Source: Lanius collurio | Taxonomy: Eukaryota; Chordata; Aves; Passeriformes; Laniidae | Reading direction: 5' to 3' | Assembly (NCBI GenBank): GCA_020086605.1 | Contig: JACBWW010000049.1 | Coordinates: forward strand, 3,039,098 to 3,103,097 | Length of the DNA stretch: 64,000 nucleotides | Part shown: positions 59,165-64,000 of the stretch, in pieces | How the letters are laid out: every line of letters begins with the position of its first letter | How positions within the stretch are numbered: the stretch's first letter is position 1 | Translations under genes and position numbers: made by a program | The notes under the pieces: model-generated | Database searches by the model: none | The model's input: only the letters and a program-made list of their open reading frames with translations | What the model was told of the DNA's origin: nothing

Positions 59165-61344
59165 ATTTCTTTTCAGCTCAAAGACCACCCTCATTATTAA
59201 ATACAGAAGTTCCCTTGCCTCAGAGAACAGAGCCAACTCCTTTGTCTTGCACCGTTCTTAGGAGGTCTTTTTTAACTGCCTGTAATGCAAGTAACTCAAA
59301 GGCAGAGCTAATATTTATATTAGTAGACTTCATGGCATCAATGCTTCTTGGGATCTCACAATCCTCATTTTCAGTGTACTTGCATTTGAAAATGATTGTA
59401 GGATCCTCTGGAGACTTTGCTTGGATATTGCAAGCAGATGTTCAGAAAAAAAAATGAAAATGGATAGTGGTATTGATGAGTCCCATCATAAAAAGATAAA
59501 ATAAAAATGTCATTACCTTTGCATTGCTGTGTAGCTTAAGATGATGAAATGCTGCAGTTATTATGGAAGAAATGGTCTTTTTGCATCCTCCAGCTATACT
59601 CTATTGCACAAGATTAACACTGAGAGTCTTTGCTAATTAGTTTTTATGGTCAAACAGTTTTCATGAAGCTGGTTTCAAAGAAATCAAAATTAAACTCTTT
59701 ATAGCTCTGAAAGGTAGAATTATGGAATAGGAATGCATAGATAATCTTTACAAGCTAGAGGAAAATGATCGTTGAGCAACTAAAGCTATAAAAAAGACCC
59801 AGCAATATCTCAGGTATTGCAATATATTCTGTTGGGGTAAGTGATGATGCTAGGATTTTGGAAATGCAGTTAAAGTAGGGTGGGGGATACCCAGGGTTAT
59901 CATTTGTCTGACAGCATGCCCTGATGGAAAACTTCACTTTTTACTCATCTTTGTAAAATTTAAATCTATAAGAATAGGATATGGTGGAGTGAATTTATTC
60001 CATTAGAAGAACAGCCACAAATTAAAATGCATAATTTCCCCCTCCATCATTTTGCTCCTTATTCGCTCCTTGTGTTGTTTTGTTAGTTTGCTATACCTTC
60101 AAAATAAGCCCCATACTGGCTTTATCCCACAGTGTTACTGCACCTTCTATTTGAAAGTGTAATGACAAAACCAAAACGTGGTGTTTCTTTCTCAAGTCAA
60201 ACCACCTTAATTTACCTGTGTGTTTGTGTAGATAAGCTTTACTAAACTGTGGCCCAGTAAATATCCTCTCTCCAGCGAGCCTGTAGCAATTACATTTCAC
60301 AGACGGAGAGGGAAGCACTGGATTTAGTACAGTTTTCAAAACAACAAGTGTTTATAGCAGAAAAACATTTAAGCATTTAGGGTCTCGTATCCTAGTCACT
60401 ACCAATAAATTTCTGGCTCCCAGAGGATTTAGCAACCCAAGTACTTCTGAAAAATCTATCTTTTGTACTCAGAAACTCATAGCTGAATCAAAATCACTTA
60501 ATTCTTTTATAGAAGACAGGGAAGGTCATAACTTTCTTGGGGGTCTACATTTGGGAATCAAGACTACCATTTATAGTGGATAATAAGATATCTAGTTCTT
60601 TTGGATTTGCATGCTTTTGTCTCTATCTATTTCATAAATTAATTTTGCCTCATTTCTCTATCACTGATCCCTTTGACAGATGAAAACTTTACCTCAAATA
60701 ACTATGGAACATCAGACATGCACAAAAGAAGTTCTCACAGGCTGGCTTTGTTCAGGGTGGTTTCATGGGGTTGTGTTATTTTTCTGCTTTTATTGTGGAG
60801 GCCTAGAACCAAGATCTTTTCAGTTCTAATATGTTTTGCATATTTAAGATTCCTCATTCACTGCTTTCTTTGGTCCCACTGTTAATGTTTGCTGAAATAC
60901 ATAATGGGCTAAAATTGAGGATTATTCTGCCTCAATCTAGATTATTCCAGCTCTAAAAATCTGCAAAAATTTAGTGTTGTACTGAAGTAGTACAGGATGA
61001 CCATGAGTTCCTTTCAATCAAATCTTGTCCTCTTGTGCCAGGATTTGGTGGGTTTTGTTGCTTTGGGACTTGTGCCTACTCTTACAAATTCCCAGAATCA
61101 TTGTTAAGAAATGAACACACAAACAATAGTGGAATCTTACCCTTTCAAAGATGCATCTGACCAAAGGAATTGGGGGTAATTAGGTGTCTATAGGGTATTC
61201 TTGTTTTCAAAGTCTTATCAGCTCCATTTCAAAACAGATGTATTCTCTCTCAGGCAATCTCAACAGCCTGCTGAGATCTTCACTTTTTTTTTTTTTTTAA
61301 TTGACAATGCAGACCAAATAAATGTAAAACTTTATTTTGACATA
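59165..61344. other. Non-coding AT-rich stretch
   Basis: No gene or transposon is recognised. There is a 15-base T run at 61284-61298. Open frames are at most 82 codons. Confidence 0.55.
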
Positions 61345-61491
61345 CATCCCTTCAGCTTTGTTTTCAAAGCCAGATTGGATGTGGTGTTGAACTATCTGGT
61401 CTAGTGGAAGGTGTCCCTACTCATGGCAGAAGATTGGAACAAAATGATCTTTAAGGTCCTTACAATCCAAAATTTTCTGTGATTCTATGAT
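61345..61491 (+). mobile_element. CR1 LINE, 3' end fragment
   Basis: A plus-strand CR1 3' end: 'ttttcaaagccagattggat', 'ctggtctagtggaaggtgtc', 'aaaatgatctttaaggtcct', ending in the diagnostic 'gattctatgat'. It is 5'-truncated to about 147 bases. The intact terminus makes the orientation certain. Confidence 0.92.
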
Positions 61492-64000
61492 CCCCAAAAT
61501 GGTCCAATCTCTGTCATTCTCTATTCAAGACTATCCAGCACTAAATTCATTTATTACTACACCAGATTAAAGGACGTGAAGCCTGAGCAATGCTAGAAGA
61601 GGTTAAATTAAGGAGTGGCCCAGATACACTCCATTAATAAAAGGGAAAAAAAAAACGTATTTCAAGTGTTGGGAAAAGTTTCTTTAGTCTTTGTAAAATA
61701 GGTTCCATTTTTGAACAGAATCAATTGAACAAGAAAAGGAGTTGGTGCCATTAAATCATTAAGAGAATACGCTTCTTATTTGCAAGTTATGATTAATTTT
61801 TTTCTGAAGCTTAAATGCAATAAACCCCTGTTGTGTAGCAGAGACTGTGACATTCTGTTACAGGTTAATTTCTTTACTTGCAAATTAGAAAATAGTGTGA
61901 CTTGCAAAACAGGGGAGAGAAGGGGGAAATATGCCAGCAGCTGCGCTTAGAAATTTTTTGCCTTTTGGCTTCTTCTTTCATTTTCTAGTCTGCTGCACTT
62001 CTTTTTTCAGTGATTTGGATGCTAGATGCCAATTTGAATTTTCAGTGCATTTAGCATCCTACAATACCAGGGAATTTAAAAGAGAATTAAGAATATACAG
62101 GTCATTAAAAAAAAAGAAGACCTATTTTTCAACAATCCTTTTTATCTTTTTACCTCTCTGTGATCACAGCTATAACAGAATCCAGTAAACCACTACCACA
62201 AAGAGCCAGTCACATATTTATTTTGCAAAGGTGTGTTTATAGTGGGAACTAGATGGGGCTGGCTCGTTGCTTGCAATCTGTGGAGGGCTCTTTCACAGAT
62301 CAACAGACTATAAGATTGTTTTCCTGGATATGAGCCACTGATGGACCCATACAGGCTGGTAAGAGTCATGTAAGAGTCTTTTATCCTGTCTCAGCAGGGA
62401 CATCTTCCCCATGGGCTTCACAAGAGAGTGTTTTCCTAGCAGCGGATTTAACGGGGGGAGAGAGGGGATGGAAAGAAGATTAATGTTTCTGCCACTTCCC
62501 CACAAGTTCACAGAAAATATTGGCTAGAGCAGGAGTGGCCCGACTCCGTCATGCTCCAGCCTTTTCTGTGTACTTAGAGTGGCATGTTTTTAATCAAATG
62601 TGAAATATAGCTTTAGCAGGTCGAATGGATTAGCCTTCCTTGTAAGTAACTCTGCCTGCTTTAGTCAAGAGTGCAACTTTTTTATTTTTTAATGTTTCAC
62701 ACTTAAGGTTGTCGTCTTTAACTTCATCAGTTTAATGGATCTTTGGAGTTTTGATTGTTAAAGGTGGGAACTATTTAATAACCATATCCAACTGAGCTTC
62801 CAAGTACATGTTGTGAAGACAGCAAGGTAAGAAACTCCTCAGCTGGTCTGTCATAAAAGCTTGGAAAGGCTTGAGACAAAGATTTTTGCTCCTTTTTTAA
62901 TACCATATTGGGATTACAATGCTTCTAAATATTTAAATTTTCCTTGCTTTGGGATCTCAAACCTGCCTATGTTTAGGAAGTTAATGTCCTCATACTCAAA
63001 AACTGGGAAATCTGTTCATGACAATGTACATAACTGATTTCATTCCTCTAATGCTGGTTGTTACTCATCAGAATCTCATCAGTCTCCTGTTTGTATATAG
63101 CACTGAAGTTATCAAAGATAACAGGGGGGATTTTCAGCTACCTTATTTCTGGGCCTCAGAATCAGCTGAGCTTCTAATAAAGTTAGGCTGTTCGTATCAA
63201 ACCATCCCTTATCAGTAATGTACTTTGAAAGCTGTTCTATCTGGTTAAATCCAAGTGTAATAATAGACCTCGTACCTGTCACATCCTCAGGCTGCTCTAA
63301 AGTGTTGTTGCTCCACTAAAATAAATAGTTCAGGTGATTTCTCTGTGCCAAGAAATTCAAGTAAATATTAGAGATTATTTCAAAAATAATTTGGTTTTCA
63401 GAGTTACTGAAGAGGGTTTTTTTTAAATTTATTAATCACTACCATATTTCAGTGTCAGGTTATGGTATGAAATTGCTGTCAATTTTTCTTCCAACTCAGA
63501 CTTTGAAAAATTTGTGTATATGTGTGTTATTTGTACTTATCTTTTACATTTCTGACCTGTGGTTAAATGTGTGGTTCAAACAAGTTTCTAGGAGTTTGTT
63601 CATTTTACTAAACAGGGTTACAAAAATAATTAATTTTTTAAAAAAATGCTCAGATCTTTTTAAATTATTTTTATAGGAATCCATGGAATTAGGAGACTAA
63701 AGAGGGACAACAAAGTAAAAATATATCCAAGGACATATAGGCTGAAAGAGGTCGCTTGTCTTAAGACAAGGTTCTGTTTGCATAGAGGTAGATAGGAAAT
63801 TTTAACGTTCTGGTTTATTAGAAACCAGCAATAAGCTCTCTGAATACCCTATCTGAGATGACTCCCTGTCATGTCAGAATTTGTCCTTTTATGCTGTAAC
63901 CATCAGCAATGTGACAGCAGACTGTAAAATCTCCAGCAGTCCTGACATTCTGCAAAACTTTCAGGCCATGGAGAACAGAGTAACATGGTAGCTTGGCCAT
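61492..64000. other. Non-coding AT-rich stretch to the window end
   Basis: No gene or transposon is recognised. Open frames are at most 85 codons and look random. Confidence 0.55.

Noticed and set aside
1..64000. CRISPR array, bacterial operon or phage-like system
   Set aside because: CR1 elements, AT-rich non-coding DNA and the absence of dense open frames show vertebrate nuclear DNA. No regularly spaced repeats were seen.

Overview
This window looks like bird nuclear DNA, from a gene desert or the inside of a very long intron. The main evidence is several CR1 LINE copies of avian type. They share the characteristic 3' end (a 'ttggaactagatgatctt'-like block running into 'gattctatgat'), and one long copy has recognisable CR1 ORF2 protein segments. 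The rest is AT-rich, with many A and T runs, no CpG island, and no long open frame that I recognise as a host protein. I cannot name the species.

I found no convincing host protein-coding gene, tRNA, functional rRNA or CRISPR-like array. Nearly all open frames are 60-190 codons, the size expected by chance in 64 kb. The longest (188 codons, minus strand, 29350-29916) lies inside a probable solo LTR.

Layout from left to right: 1-4540 unannotated AT-rich DNA; 4541-4729 short CR1 3' end (minus); 4730-16467 non-coding DNA with homopolymer runs, a perfect 12-bp hairpin (7813-7840) and a tandem/inverted repeat cluster (14310-14383); 16468-18666 long CR1 (plus) that has lost its reverse-transcriptase core; 20866-20980 5S rRNA-like sequence (minus); 25490-28480 repeat-poor block that reads like a cluster of conserved non-coding elements; 29278-29985 probable solo LTR (minus) with internal U3 repeats; 31371-31705 CR1 (plus); 35083-35252 CR1 (minus); 38293-38621 and 40193-40521 two copies of the same 329-bp sequence, 1900 bp apart, with a possible 36-nt exon between them (39658-39693); 40522-59108 non-coding DNA with a few candidate conserved blocks; 59109-59164 and 61345-61491 short CR1 3' ends (plus); then unannotated DNA to the end.

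No genes work together here and I did not find a new biological system. The items most worth checking are the 329-bp duplication, the 5S-derived sequence, the in-frame internal deletion of the CR1, the LTR with enhancer-like repeats, and the candidate conserved block. Identities and family assignments were made by eye against remembered consensus features, not by database search.
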